This document shows positions 25,195 through 34,200 of a stretch of DNA of 64,000 nt, one piece after another. How positions within the stretch are numbered: the stretch's first letter is position 1; each line of letters starts with the position of its first letter. Made by a program: the position numbers and the translations under genes. The stretch is from Solirubrobacter ginsenosidimutans (GTDB taxonomy: Bacteria; Actinomycetota; Thermoleophilia; Solirubrobacterales; Solirubrobacteraceae). The notes under the pieces were generated by a model. That model searched no databases. It was not told the origin of the DNA and saw nothing but the letters and a program-made list of their open reading frames with translations. The stretch spans positions 1 through 64,000 of the forward strand of contig NZ_JAPDOD010000008.1 of NCBI RefSeq assembly GCF_027587205.1, read 5' to 3'.

Positions 25195-26073
25195 ATGAGC
25201 GTCAGCACCGGCGCGTCCGCCGTCGAGCGCGCCTGGCAGCAGCAGAGCGTGTGGTCGCAGGTCGCCGACCGCCTCAAGCGCGACCTGGAGGGCAATCGCA
25301 GGATGGTCCTGGCGATGACGGTCCTCGGCGCAGTGCTGTCGGGTGGCGCGGTGGTCGCCGGGCTCGAGTCCAGCCTCGGCAAGGGACTCGCGGCGCTGGG
25401 CGGCGCGGCGGTCGCCCTCGCGGCGCTCGCGCGCGGGCGCGCGGGCGCGGCGACGGTGCGCGATTGGACGCGTGCGCGCTCGGTGTCCGAGGCGCTCAAG
25501 TCGGAGGTCTACGTGTACCGGGCGGGTGTCGGCGCCTACGCGAAGCCGGACGGCGACCGCATCCTCGAGGAGCGCACCGAGATGGTCGAGCGCGACGCCG
25601 CGGACCTCGCGCCGCGCAAGGCCGGCGTCGAGCCCGTGCCGCGCGAGCTGCCGCCCGTCACCGACGCCGCCACCTACCTGGACGAGCGCGTCGGCGGTCA
25701 GATCAGCGGCTTCTACCGGCCGCGTGCCGCCGATCTCCAGCGCAAGCTCGCGCGCGTCCGCGACGCGCAACTCGCGCTCTCGGTCGCCGGTGTCGTGGCC
25801 GCCGCCGTCGCGGCGTTCACCGAGAGCGACGCGGTCGCGATCTGGGTCCCGGTGCTCACGACCGTCGCCGCGGCGGTGGCCACCCACGCGGCCGCGCAGC
25901 GCTACGAGTACCTGCTCGTCGAGTACGTCCGCACCACCGACGAGCTCGAGCGCCTGCGTGACCGCCGCGGGTCGGCGGCGGCCATGAGCGACGAAGCCCT
26001 GATCCGCGCCGCCGAACACGTCATCTCGGTCCAGAACGAAGGGTGGATGGCGAAGCTGACCACTACGGCTTGA
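25195..26073 (+). CDS. Double SLATT (DUF4231-like) two-TM effector protein
   Basis: 292 residues from ATG 25195. The first half has 'VWSQVADRLKRDLEGNRRM', a pair of hydrophobic helices (about 38-58 and 62-80), then 'DWTRARSVSEALKSEVYVYRAGVGAY', the DUF4231/SLATT_3 pattern W..aR..aE.LK.E...Y....gaY. The second half has 'YLDERVGGQISGFYRPRAADL', a second hydrophobic pair (about 197-232) and 'AAQRYEYLLVEYVRTTDELERL', the SLATT_1 pattern. SLATT domains are predicted pore-forming effectors of prokaryotic conflict systems, released by nucleotide-type signals. It is divergent from the TIR-like/TPR gene, the arrangement of a sensor/effector pair. It overlaps the convergent methyltransferase stop by 11 bp. 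Confidence 0.85.
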   Translation: MSVSTGASAVERAWQQQSVWSQVADRLKRDLEGNRRMVLAMTVLGAVLSGGAVVAGLESSLGKGLAALGGAAVALAALARGRAGAATVRDWTRARSVSEALKSEVYVYRAGVGAYAKPDGDRILEERTEMVERDAADLAPRKAGVEPVPRELPPVTDAATYLDERVGGQISGFYRPRAADLQRKLARVRDAQLALSVAGVVAAAVAAFTESDAVAIWVPVLTTVAAAVATHAAAQRYEYLLVEYVRTTDELERLRDRRGSAAAMSDEALIRAAEHVISVQNEGWMAKLTTTA

Positions 26074-26824
26074 TCGCCAGCACCGACACGCTGGTCACGC
26101 CGTAGCGCTCGACGGCGCGCTGGGCCCGCGGGGAGAGGAATTGGTAGGCGGGGTTCGTGCGCACGGTCTGGACGCGCAGACCGGCGGCCTCGATCGCCTC
26201 GAGGTAGGGGGTGAGCGGGACGGCGCCCGCGATGCACGCCGCCCACAGGGACACGTTGCCGCGCGTCCGCTCGGCGAGATGCAGCTCGGAGACGATGTCG
26301 GCGAGCGCGAGCCGGCCGCCCGGCCGCAGCGCCCACGCGGCCGCGTCGAAGACGGCCCGCTTGTCGGGCGCGAGGTTGATGACGCCGTTGGAGATCACGA
26401 CGTCGATGCTTCCGCCCTCGACCGGCGGGGACTCGATCAGACCTTCGACGAACTCGACGTTGTGGGGCGCGTTCCGGCGGGCCTTGGCGAGCTGGGCGTC
26501 GGTCATGTCGACGCCGACGACGTGCCCGCCGGTGCCCGCGAGGTGGGCGGCGGCGAACGAGTCGGTGCCCGAACCCGAGCCGAGGTCGAGGACGCTCGCG
26601 CCCGGCTGGATGCCGGCGAGGTCGAGGAAGTGGCCGACCCCGGCGAACGAGTCCAGCGCCTCGGACGGGATCGCGTCGAGCCACTCGGGCGGATAGCCGA
26701 GCCGCAGCGCCAGCGGCCGGCCGATCTCGAAGTGGTAGTCGCCGCCGGGGTCGCGGGCGACGTCGCGGTACATGGCGCGGATCTCGTCGCGCAGCGCGGC
26801 GGTGTCGAACAGTGCGGTGCTCAT
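26063..26824 (-). CDS. ArsM-like SAM methyltransferase lacking the conserved Cys set
   Basis: 253 residues. Methyltransferase motif I is 'VLDLGSGSGTDSFAAA', then 'VVGVDMTDAQLAKARRNAP', 'VISNGVINLAPDKRAVF' and 'RPGGRLALADIVSE', which together resemble arsenite methyltransferase ArsM. Only one Cys is present (in 'WAACIAGAVPL'); the ArsM Cys in the 'SFGCGNP'-like loop is replaced ('SFAGVGHF'), so thiol-based arsenite binding seems lost. It may act on another substrate. It is the third gene of an operon with OsmC-like and acyl-CoA-dehydrogenase-like genes (25 bp gap). A GGAGA-type ribosome-binding site precedes ATG 26824. Confidence 0.82.
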   Translation of the reverse strand: MSTALFDTAALRDEIRAMYRDVARDPGGDYHFEIGRPLALRLGYPPEWLDAIPSEALDSFAGVGHFLDLAGIQPGASVLDLGSGSGTDSFAAAHLAGTGGHVVGVDMTDAQLAKARRNAPHNVEFVEGLIESPPVEGGSIDVVISNGVINLAPDKRAVFDAAAWALRPGGRLALADIVSELHLAERTRGNVSLWAACIAGAVPLTPYLEAIEAAGLRVQTVRTNPAYQFLSPRAQRAVERYGVTSVSVLAIKP

Positions 26825-26849
26825 GGGGTGGTGTCTCCAGTTTCGAAGT

Positions 26850-27452
26850 TCAGTTCAGGACGAGTGCGCGGCCGGCGACGGCGTCGATGAACGCGTTCGC
26901 GGCCTGCGCGTGGGCGAACAAGGCGAGCGTGTCGGCCCCGTCGGCGTCGACGAGCGCCGCCGCGCGGGACAGGGTCGCCTGGGCGGCGGAGAGCTCGATC
27001 GCGCGCGGGCTGTCGGACCCTTCGGCGACGCCGAGCGAAACGGACGCGTCCAACAGCTCCGCGAGCAGCCTGTGCTCCAGGCCTGCGTCCTCGATGAAGC
27101 CGTGGCCGAGGACGACGCCGTCGCTCACGACCTCGCGCAACGCGGCGGCGAGTCGCGACGAGCGACCGGCCGACCAGCGCCGGACGAGCGCCAGCACGGC
27201 GGCCAGGTGCACGTTGACCTCGGAGGCGAGCGCGGCATCGCCCCGGGCGAGGCGGCTGGAGGCGACGACGACGTCGTGCACCGAGGTCACGCCGAGCCCG
27301 CCGAGCTCGGCGGGGATCGGCGCGGTGAAGAAGCCCGCCCGCTTGAGCGCCGCGACGCCCGTGTGCGGGAACGAGGCGTCGCGCTCGCCCAGCTCACCCG
27401 CCAGCCGCACCAGCCAGGCGCCGGGCCCGGTCGTGGCCTGGAGCTCGATCAT
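26850..27452 (-). CDS. Shortened acyl-CoA dehydrogenase-like protein
   Basis: 200 residues. The N-terminal 100 resemble the helical N-domain of acyl-CoA dehydrogenases: 'ALKRAGFFTAPIPAELGGLGVTSVHDVVVASSRLARGDAALA'. The last 45 ('ELSAAQATLSRAAALVDADGADTLALFAHAQAANAFIDAV') resemble their C-terminal helices. The middle beta domain and the part carrying the catalytic Glu are missing, so the full flavin site is unlikely and dehydrogenase activity is doubtful. The frame is intact with good codon usage, so this looks like a settled short paralogue and not a fresh deletion. It starts 3 bp after the OsmC-like gene, in the same operon. Confidence 0.7.
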   Translation of the reverse strand: MIELQATTGPGAWLVRLAGELGERDASFPHTGVAALKRAGFFTAPIPAELGGLGVTSVHDVVVASSRLARGDAALASEVNVHLAAVLALVRRWSAGRSSRLAAALREVVSDGVVLGHGFIEDAGLEHRLLAELLDASVSLGVAEGSDSPRAIELSAAQATLSRAAALVDADGADTLALFAHAQAANAFIDAVAGRALVLN

Positions 27453-27455
27453 CGC

Positions 27456-28019
27456 TCAGACGACGCTGACCTCGACCGGCACGCCGTTGGCGACCATGTC
27501 GAAGACGGCGGAGCGAGCCTGCGCGTGCTCGACGAGCTCGTGCAACGTGTCGTCGGGCGCGTCGCCCTCGACGATGAACGTGACGCGGATCTTCGTGAAG
27601 CCGTTGCGCGCCTCGTCGGAGAGGCCGAGCGCGCCGCGGACGTCCATGTCGCCCTCGAGGATCGACTCGACCGCGGTGAGCTTGATCTTGCGCGCCGCCG
27701 CCGCGTAGACGAGCGTCGTCGTCAGGGACGCCGCGAGGGCGTGCAGGAGGTACTCGGCCGGGTTGGGGCCGGTGTCGGCGCCGAGCAGGACCGCGGGCTC
27801 GCCGGCGTCGACGGTGAAGGCCTCGGCGCGGGAGACGTTCTCCTCGCCGGCGCCGTAGAAGACCTGGATCGAGGACTGGCTGTGGGCGCCGTCGACCCAC
27901 TGGTTGTGGGCGCGGAACTGGAAGACGCCGAGCGCGGGCTCGGCCTTGATCGCGTCCAACGTGTCGTACAGCTGAGTGCTGTCGACGCCGTTGCGCACGC
28001 GGTCGATGACCTGCGTCAT
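27456..28019 (-). CDS. OsmC family protein without peroxidatic cysteine
   Basis: 187 residues from ATG 28019 with a clear ribosome-binding site (AGGAG) upstream. 'GPNPAEYLLHALAASLTTTLVYAAAARKIKL' is the OsmC core helix, but the usual 'AACLTTT' Cys is Ser, and the second Cys position ('RSAVFDMVANGVPVEV') is also Ser. Thus the peroxide-reducing pair of OsmC/Ohr is absent. It may bind a ligand, as some Cys-less relatives are proposed to. It heads an operon with the acyl-CoA-dehydrogenase-like and ArsM-like genes. The start lies 2 bp from the putative start of the divergent regulator at 28022. Confidence 0.85.
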   Translation of the reverse strand: MTQVIDRVRNGVDSTQLYDTLDAIKAEPALGVFQFRAHNQWVDGAHSQSSIQVFYGAGEENVSRAEAFTVDAGEPAVLLGADTGPNPAEYLLHALAASLTTTLVYAAAARKIKLTAVESILEGDMDVRGALGLSDEARNGFTKIRVTFIVEGDAPDDTLHELVEHAQARSAVFDMVANGVPVEVSVV

Positions 28020-28021
28020 GG

Positions 28022-30937
28022 GTGACTCCTGGGGAGGATCGTGGGGAGGAGTCGAATGTCGCGTACGCGGCGGTCCGCCGCAACGGTAGGGTTTTCTGCG
28101 TACGACCCGAGGGATTTCAGTCGCTGCTGGAACGGGACTCGGAACTCGAGGCGCTTCGCGGTGCCTGCGAGCGAGCCGCGGCGGGCTCGGGCGGGCTCGC
28201 CCTGATCGAGGGCGCAGCGGGCGCGGGCAAGACCGCGTTGATGGACGCGGCCGCCGTGGCCGCCGAGGATGCGGGGCTGCTGGTGCTGCGGGCGCGCGGC
28301 GCGGAGCTCGAGCGCGCCTTCGGCTTCGGCGTCGTCCGCCAGCTGTTCGAGCCGGCGCTGCGCCGGGACCTGTTCACCGGCGCCGCGCGCCTCGCCGCTC
28401 CCGTGCTCGGGCTCGAGCTCGGGGCGGAGCTCTCCGACGATCCGTTCGCCGCACGGCACGGGCTCTACTGGCTGACCGCCAACCTCGCGGCGGAGCGGCC
28501 CCTCGCACTGCTGGTCGACGATGCGCACTGGGCCGACACCGCGTCGATCGGCACGCTCGCCCACCTCGCCAACCGGCTGCAGGGGATCGGCGTCGCCTTG
28601 ATCGTGGCCGCGCGCGCAGAGGACGCGTCGCCGGTGCTCGAGGCGTTGCGCGCGCATGCGAGCCTGGCGATCGGCGTGCACCCGCTGGGGGAGACCGCCG
28701 CGGCGGCGGTGGTGCGCGCGATCGCGCCGTCCGCGGATGCGGCGCTGTGCCACGCCTGCCACACCGCGACGGGCGGCAACCCGTTCCTGCTGCGGGAACT
28801 CGCCCGCTCGCTCGCCGGCGACAGCGCCGAGCGCCGGCCGATCGGCGCTCTCGCTCGCGCGTTGCGCGCGGATGATCCGGCCGCCGCGGCGCAGAGCCCT
28901 GCGAGTGTCACGCGCGAATTCGCCGCGCGGCTGCAGCGCCTGGGCGACGCGGCTGAGCGGCTCGCGCGCGCCGCGGCGGTGCTCGGCGGCGGCGTGTCAC
29001 TGCGCCGCGCGGCGACGCTCGCCGAGCTCGACGACGCCACCGCGGCCGCCGCCGCCGACGCGCTGATCGCCGGCGGCGTCCTGCGCGGAGCGCACCCGCT
29101 CGAGTTCCTGCACCCGCTGATCGGTGCCGCCGTCTACGCGGGCATCGGCCCCGCCGCGCGCTCGCGTGACCACGGCCGTGCGGCGCACCTGCTCGCGCGG
29201 GAGGCCGAGTCGCCCGAGCGCGTCGCCGCCCAGTTGCTGCGCTGTCCACCGTCCGGCGATCCGTGGGCGTTCGAGCAGCTCACGGCCGCGGCGCGGCTGG
29301 CCGGGGCGGGCGGGGCGGCCGACGCCGTCGCGACCTATCTGCAGCGCGCCCTCGACGAGCCCGCACCGCCCGAGCGCCGCGCCGAGGTCCTGCTCGGCCT
29401 CGCCCGCGCCGAGGCGAACTTCGCTGCCGGCCGCGCCGTCGCCCACCTGCGCGAGCTCCTCGAGGGTGAGGTTGAGGTCGAGGGTCGGTTCGCGGCGACG
29501 ATGCTGCTCGCCGGGCTGCTCGGTCAGACGGGCCAGGCGCCCGCCGCGGCCGACGTGCTCGAGCAGCAGTTCGGCGCGTTCGCCGAGCGCCCCGACCTGC
29601 GCGGACCCGCCGAGGCCGCGCTCGCCAACATCGCCCGCATCGATCCCGCCACCCGCCGGCGCGCGGACGCCGTGATCGCGCGCATGCGCGCGCGGGTGCT
29701 CCAGGGGGAGCGGGACCCAGCCGTGCTGGGCACGATCGCGGCCGAGCTCGCGATGGCCGGCGAACCGGCCGCGGAGGTCGCGGCGGTCGCCGAGCGCGCC
29801 GTGGTCGGCGTCGATGCCAGCTCGACCACCGCCACGGACTGGTCCTGGTACAACGCCGTCCGCTCGCTAGTCATCGCGGAGCGCTACGAGACCGCGCTGC
29901 ACGCGCTGGATCTCGCCTTCGAGCGTCACCGCGAGCGTGCCGCGGTGCTCGACGTCGGCGGCGTGCTGATCTTCCGCGCCGAGCTCTACGTGCACAGCGG
30001 CGACCTGGTCAACGCCGAGGTCGACGCCCGCAGCCTGCACGAGATCGCGACCGTCTACGGCTGGCCGCTCGGGCTCGGGATGGCGGTCGCGGCGCTGGGC
30101 GAGGTGCTGATCGAGCGAGGCGAGCTCGTCGAGGCGGAGCGGGCCGTCTTCGACGGTTCCTACAACCTGGCGGCCGCGGCGCTCCCGCACGTCTACATGA
30201 CCCTCTGGGTGCTGCGGGTGCGCGGGTTGCTCCGGATCGCCCAGGGTCGCCTCGAGGAGGCGGCGGTGGAGTTGCGCGAGTGTGGCCGGCGGGCGCTTGC
30301 CATGGACCACCTCAACCCCGCCGTGCTGGTCTGGCGCGCGCACCTGGCGGTCGTGCTGCACCGGCTCGGGGACCACCAGGAGGAGGCCGAGGCGCTGATC
30401 GAGGAGGAGCTCGAACGGGCGCGCGGGTTCGGCGGCCGCCGCGCGCTGGGGATCGCGCTCTGCGCCGCCGCGCAGGTCACCTCCGACCTCGACCTCCTGC
30501 GCGAGGCGGTCGCGACCCTCGACGGCTCTGCGGCGATCCTCGAGACCGCTCGGGCGTATCTCGCGCTCGGCGCCGCGCTGCGCGGCGAAGGTGACATCGA
30601 CGCCGCGAAGGGGGCACTGCGCCACGCGGTCGACCTCGCTCACCGCAGCGGCGCCCGAGCCATCGAGGAGGCCGCGCTCGCCGAGTTGCGGGCCACCGGC
30701 GCGCGCCCGCGGCGGCGGCTGACCACCGGCGCCGGCGCGCTGACACCGAGCGAGCGGCGGATCGCGGAACTCGCGGCGGGCGGGCAGCAGAACCGCGAGA
30801 TCGCCGAAGCCCTATTCGTCACGACGGCGACCGTCGAGTACCACCTGCGCAACGCCTACCGCAAGCTCGAGATCAACTCGCGCACGCAGCTCACTAACGT
30901 CCTGCTGCCGGCAATGCGTGTCGGCTCCGCGACATAA
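28022..30937 (+). CDS. LuxR-family transcriptional regulator with AAA ATPase domain (LAL type)
   Basis: About 971 residues from GTG 28022, the only usual start before homology begins at 'LLERDSELEALRGACERA'. Walker A is 'IEGAAGAGKTALMDAA', Walker B 'ALLVDDAHWAD', and a long helical TPR-like middle follows. The C-terminal LuxR HTH is 'LTPSERRIAELAAGGQQNREIAEALFVTTATVEYHLRNAYRKLEINSRTQL'. Such large ATPases (MalT-like/LAL) switch on target operons when they bind an inducer and ATP. The divergent OsmC-like operon is the natural target. The first ~35 codons overlap the only space available for the OsmC promoter, so the true start may be further in. A 10-bp palindrome CGCGTACGCG lies at 28060-28069. 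Confidence 0.9.
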   Translation: MTPGEDRGEESNVAYAAVRRNGRVFCVRPEGFQSLLERDSELEALRGACERAAAGSGGLALIEGAAGAGKTALMDAAAVAAEDAGLLVLRARGAELERAFGFGVVRQLFEPALRRDLFTGAARLAAPVLGLELGAELSDDPFAARHGLYWLTANLAAERPLALLVDDAHWADTASIGTLAHLANRLQGIGVALIVAARAEDASPVLEALRAHASLAIGVHPLGETAAAAVVRAIAPSADAALCHACHTATGGNPFLLRELARSLAGDSAERRPIGALARALRADDPAAAAQSPASVTREFAARLQRLGDAAERLARAAAVLGGGVSLRRAATLAELDDATAAAAADALIAGGVLRGAHPLEFLHPLIGAAVYAGIGPAARSRDHGRAAHLLAREAESPERVAAQLLRCPPSGDPWAFEQLTAAARLAGAGGAADAVATYLQRALDEPAPPERRAEVLLGLARAEANFAAGRAVAHLRELLEGEVEVEGRFAATMLLAGLLGQTGQAPAAADVLEQQFGAFAERPDLRGPAEAALANIARIDPATRRRADAVIARMRARVLQGERDPAVLGTIAAELAMAGEPAAEVAAVAERAVVGVDASSTTATDWSWYNAVRSLVIAERYETALHALDLAFERHRERAAVLDVGGVLIFRAELYVHSGDLVNAEVDARSLHEIATVYGWPLGLGMAVAALGEVLIERGELVEAERAVFDGSYNLAAAALPHVYMTLWVLRVRGLLRIAQGRLEEAAVELRECGRRALAMDHLNPAVLVWRAHLAVVLHRLGDHQEEAEALIEEELERARGFGGRRALGIALCAAAQVTSDLDLLREAVATLDGSAAILETARAYLALGAALRGEGDIDAAKGALRHAVDLAHRSGARAIEEAALAELRATGARPRRRLTTGAGALTPSERRIAELAAGGQQNREIAEALFVTTATVEYHLRNAYRKLEINSRTQLTNVLLPAMRVGSAT

Positions 30938-31230
30938 GCCTTCGCCCTTCTCATCAAAGCCCTTCATCGATTGCTCCGATGATTGCGGGGTGGCAAACGG
31001 CTGTTCTCGGGTGAGTGACACGCGCAACCAGGATCAAAAGTCGGATGAATGAACCAACTTGTCATCGGCGGCGAAAGATCCTTCGTAAGCCCTTGCAATG
31101 AATTGAAAGGAATTCGTTGACACAGACACCGAACTCGGTGTAGCGTCACCGCCGCCGAGTGGGCCAGTAGCGAGAGAGGGTCCAGGGCCTCATTCGGAGA
31201 CGGTGTCTCGTACTTCGGAGGAGGGAACGG
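30938..31230. other. Gene-free region, AT-richer, upstream of ThuA gene
   Basis: About 290 bp without a convincing gene; an open minus-strand frame here has unusual composition and looks spurious. The left part is clearly lower in GC than the surroundings. It holds the promoter and palindrome at 31117-31146 and a small inverted repeat GAGAC-GGT-GTCTC at 31197-31209 before the ribosome-binding site of the next gene. The long 5' leader (about 80 nt) could carry further control. Confidence 0.6.
31117..31146 (+). promoter_or_regulatory. Sigma-70-type promoter with palindromic operator
   Basis: A -35 box TTGACA (31117-31122), an 18-bp spacer, and a -10 box TAGCGT (31141-31146). The spacer and first -10 base form the perfect palindrome ACACCGAACTCGGTGT (31126-31141; 7-bp arms, 2-bp centre), well placed for a repressor that shuts out RNA polymerase. 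It should drive the ThuA/dehydrogenase gene at 31231 and perhaps the following giant gene. Confidence 0.75.
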
Positions 31231-34200
31231 ATGCAGCTGTCCTTGGCGGCACGGCCGCCGCATGCTCAATCATCGGCGGAGGGACCCCCGGGTCGCATGA
31301 AGCGGTCCATCGTCGCGTTTTTGGGCGCCTTGTTGGCGGCGTTCGCGCTCAGTACCGCGCCCGCGCTCGCGAACGCAGGAAAGGTGCTCGTCTTCACGGG
31401 CACCGGCGGCACATTGAACCCGTCCAGCGCCGACGCGGTCACCGCGATCAAGGCGCTCGGCACGGCCAACGACTTCACGGTGGACAACTCCGCCGACAAG
31501 GCGGACATCAACGCGACCAACCTCGCCAACTACCGCGCGGTCGTGTTCGTCAACTCCGCGGGTGACGCGCTCGACGCCGCCGGCGAGACCGCGCTGACCG
31601 ACTACGTCAACAACGGCGGCGGCTGGGTCGGCATGGGCGAGAGCGCCCTGCTCGAGCAGGGCGGCGCCGCGTTCTTCAACACGCTGACCGGTCTGACCGG
31701 CACGCGCGTCACGGGCACGGCCACCGCGAGCGCGGCGGACCTCGACTTCCCGGATCGCGTCCACCCTTCCACGCGCTCGCTGCCGCTGGTGGAGAAGGCG
31801 CTGACCGAGACCTGGTACACGTGGGCTACGAACCCGACCGGCACCGTGCACACGGTCGCCCGCGTCCGCGGCAACACGCTGCCGGACGGCACCTCGGTCA
31901 CCAATGACGCGGTCAGCCGCCTCACCGGCAACAACGCGACGGTTCAGCCCCAGCTCGAGCGTCCCGCTTCCTGGTGCCGCGACATCCAGCAGGGTCGCTC
32001 CTTCTACACCGAGCTAGGCAGCTCGGCGGCCAGCCTCGCCAACGCCGACGTCCAGAAGCACCTGCTCGGCGCGATCCAATGGGCGGCGGGCATGGTCCGC
32101 GGCGGCTGCAAGGCCGGCATCAACTCCAACTACTCGGCCACGCGGATCACGCCGATCCAGACCGGCACCAACAACAACCTCTACGGCGAGATGACCAAGT
32201 CGGCGCTCGCCGACGACGGGCGCGTCTTCTACGGCGGCCGCGCCATCTGCTACGCCGGCTACACCCAGATCACCAACTGGGACTCGGCCAACACCGGCCT
32301 CGGCTGCGGCACGATCCACGTGTGGGACCCGCGCGTCGCCGGCACCAACAACCAGAACCCCGACAAGATCGCGATGGTCGCGAACCTGTCGGTCTTCGGC
32401 GCGCACGGCAGCTCGCCCGAGTACGGCCAGAACTCCACGTCCGAGGCCGGCCTCGTCGGCATGGCGCTCGACCCCGACTTCACCAAGGGCCGCCCGTACA
32501 TCTACGTCCAGTACTACCCGTACTTCGGCGGCGAGCAGGGCAAGGACACCACCCCGAAGCTCGGCCCGGGCTTCGACCGCCGCACCTACAAGGGCGAGAA
32601 GCGCATCAGCCGCTTCACGTACGACGAGGCCACCAAGAAGCTCGTCCCCGGCTCGGAGAAGGTCATCTTCTCCTACATCTCGCAGGTCTACAGCTGCTGC
32701 CACAACGGCGCCGGCATGGCGTTCGACTCCAAGGGCAACCTCTACGTCACCAACGGCGACAGCACGCCGAACGGCACCGCGGCCAACGGCACCAACAACC
32801 AGTCCAACAACAACAACGGCGGCTACGTCAACCCGGACCCGCACTTCACGCTCCCGTGCCCCGGCGCCGCCGCGACGACGCACTGCGGTGACACGCCCGC
32901 CGACCAACGGCCGGCCGACACGGGGCCACTGATCTCCTACGGCGACGCCCGCGGCACTTCGGGCAACACGAACGTCTACGAGGGCAAGATCATCCGGATC
33001 CACCCGCTGGCGAATCCGGGTGACACGCCGGGCATCGGCTCGACGTACACGATCCCGGATGCCACCGCGCCGAACGGGGCGAACCTGTTCCCGCCGGACA
33101 GCCAGCCCGTCCTCGACGGCAAGGCCAAGCCGGAGATCTTCGCGATGGGCGTGCGCTCCAACTACACGATCCACATCGACAAGAAGACCGACGCGATCAC
33201 CACCGCGTGGATCGGCCCGGACCAGAGCTCGGAGATCCCGCAGTGGGGCCCGGCGAAGACCGAGAACGCGACGATGATGAACTCCGCGGGCAACTGGGGC
33301 TGGCCGTTCTGCCAGGCCGGCAACCGCTGGGACTACCGCGCCAAGCTGCCCACGCTCAACGGTGGCGATCCGGCGCCGTTCGGCACCCCGGGCACGGTCG
33401 GCGGCGGCGCCGACGGCCAGACCGGCGGCTTCTTCGACTGCCGCGGCGAGGTGCAGAACCTGTCCCCGTACAACACGGGCCTGACGACGATCCCCGCTCC
33501 GAAGCCGGTCAACATCTGGTACGGCCCGCAGGGTGGTTGCTACGGGTACAACAAGAACGCCAACGGCGTCGGCCTGTACTCGGCGAACATCTTCACCGCG
33601 GCTCCGGACACGTTCCGGTCCTGCCCGTGGCTCGCGAGCCCCGGTGCCAGCCAGGCGCCGATCGACGGCGGCATCTACCGCAAGCCCACCGGTGACAAGC
33701 CGGACGCCTGGCCGTCCTACTGGGACGGCAAGTGGTTCATGATCGACTTCGCCAACGCCCAGGCGCTGCGTCACGCGCTGCTGATGGACCCGGCGACGCA
33801 GTTCAAGGGCGGCCAGCCGGTCTCGGTCGACTCCCTGTTCGGCATCGTCACGCCGCAGCTGATCGGCGGCACGCGCCCGGTCTTCATGGACTTCGGCGCT
33901 GACGGCGCGCTCTACGTCGGCTCCTATAGCGGCGGCTACTACGCGTTCACCAACTCGAACCTGGGCATCTGGCGCTTCGCCTACACGGGCGGCCCCGACA
34001 CCCCGGGCCCGGACCCGAAGGCGACGGTCCCGGCCGTCGGCAGCACCGTCGCCTTCAACATCGGCAAGTCCGGTGGCGTCTCCTACACGTGGGACTTCGG
34101 CGACGGCACGCCGAAGGTCACGACGCAGGCCGCGACCGTGTCGCACACGTACGACTCGGCCGGTGCCAAGAACGCGACGCTGACGGTCAACTACGCGGAC

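Noticed and set aside
25108..26019. N-terminal extension of the TIR/TPR frame across the SLATT gene
   Set aside because: That part is antisense to the SLATT coding region; homology begins only at GTG 25107.
26063..26824. Calling the methyltransferase arsM
   Set aside because: The fold matches, but the cysteines needed for arsenite binding are not present and no other ars gene lies nearby.
30964..31269. Minus-strand 101-codon frame upstream of the ThuA gene
   Set aside because: It covers the promoter region, has atypical codon usage and no conserved feature.
32014..34146. Minus-strand open frame of about 710 codons
   Set aside because: Antisense to the sugar-dehydrogenase propeller; no recognisable domain and strong R/V/D bias typical of GC-rich shadows.
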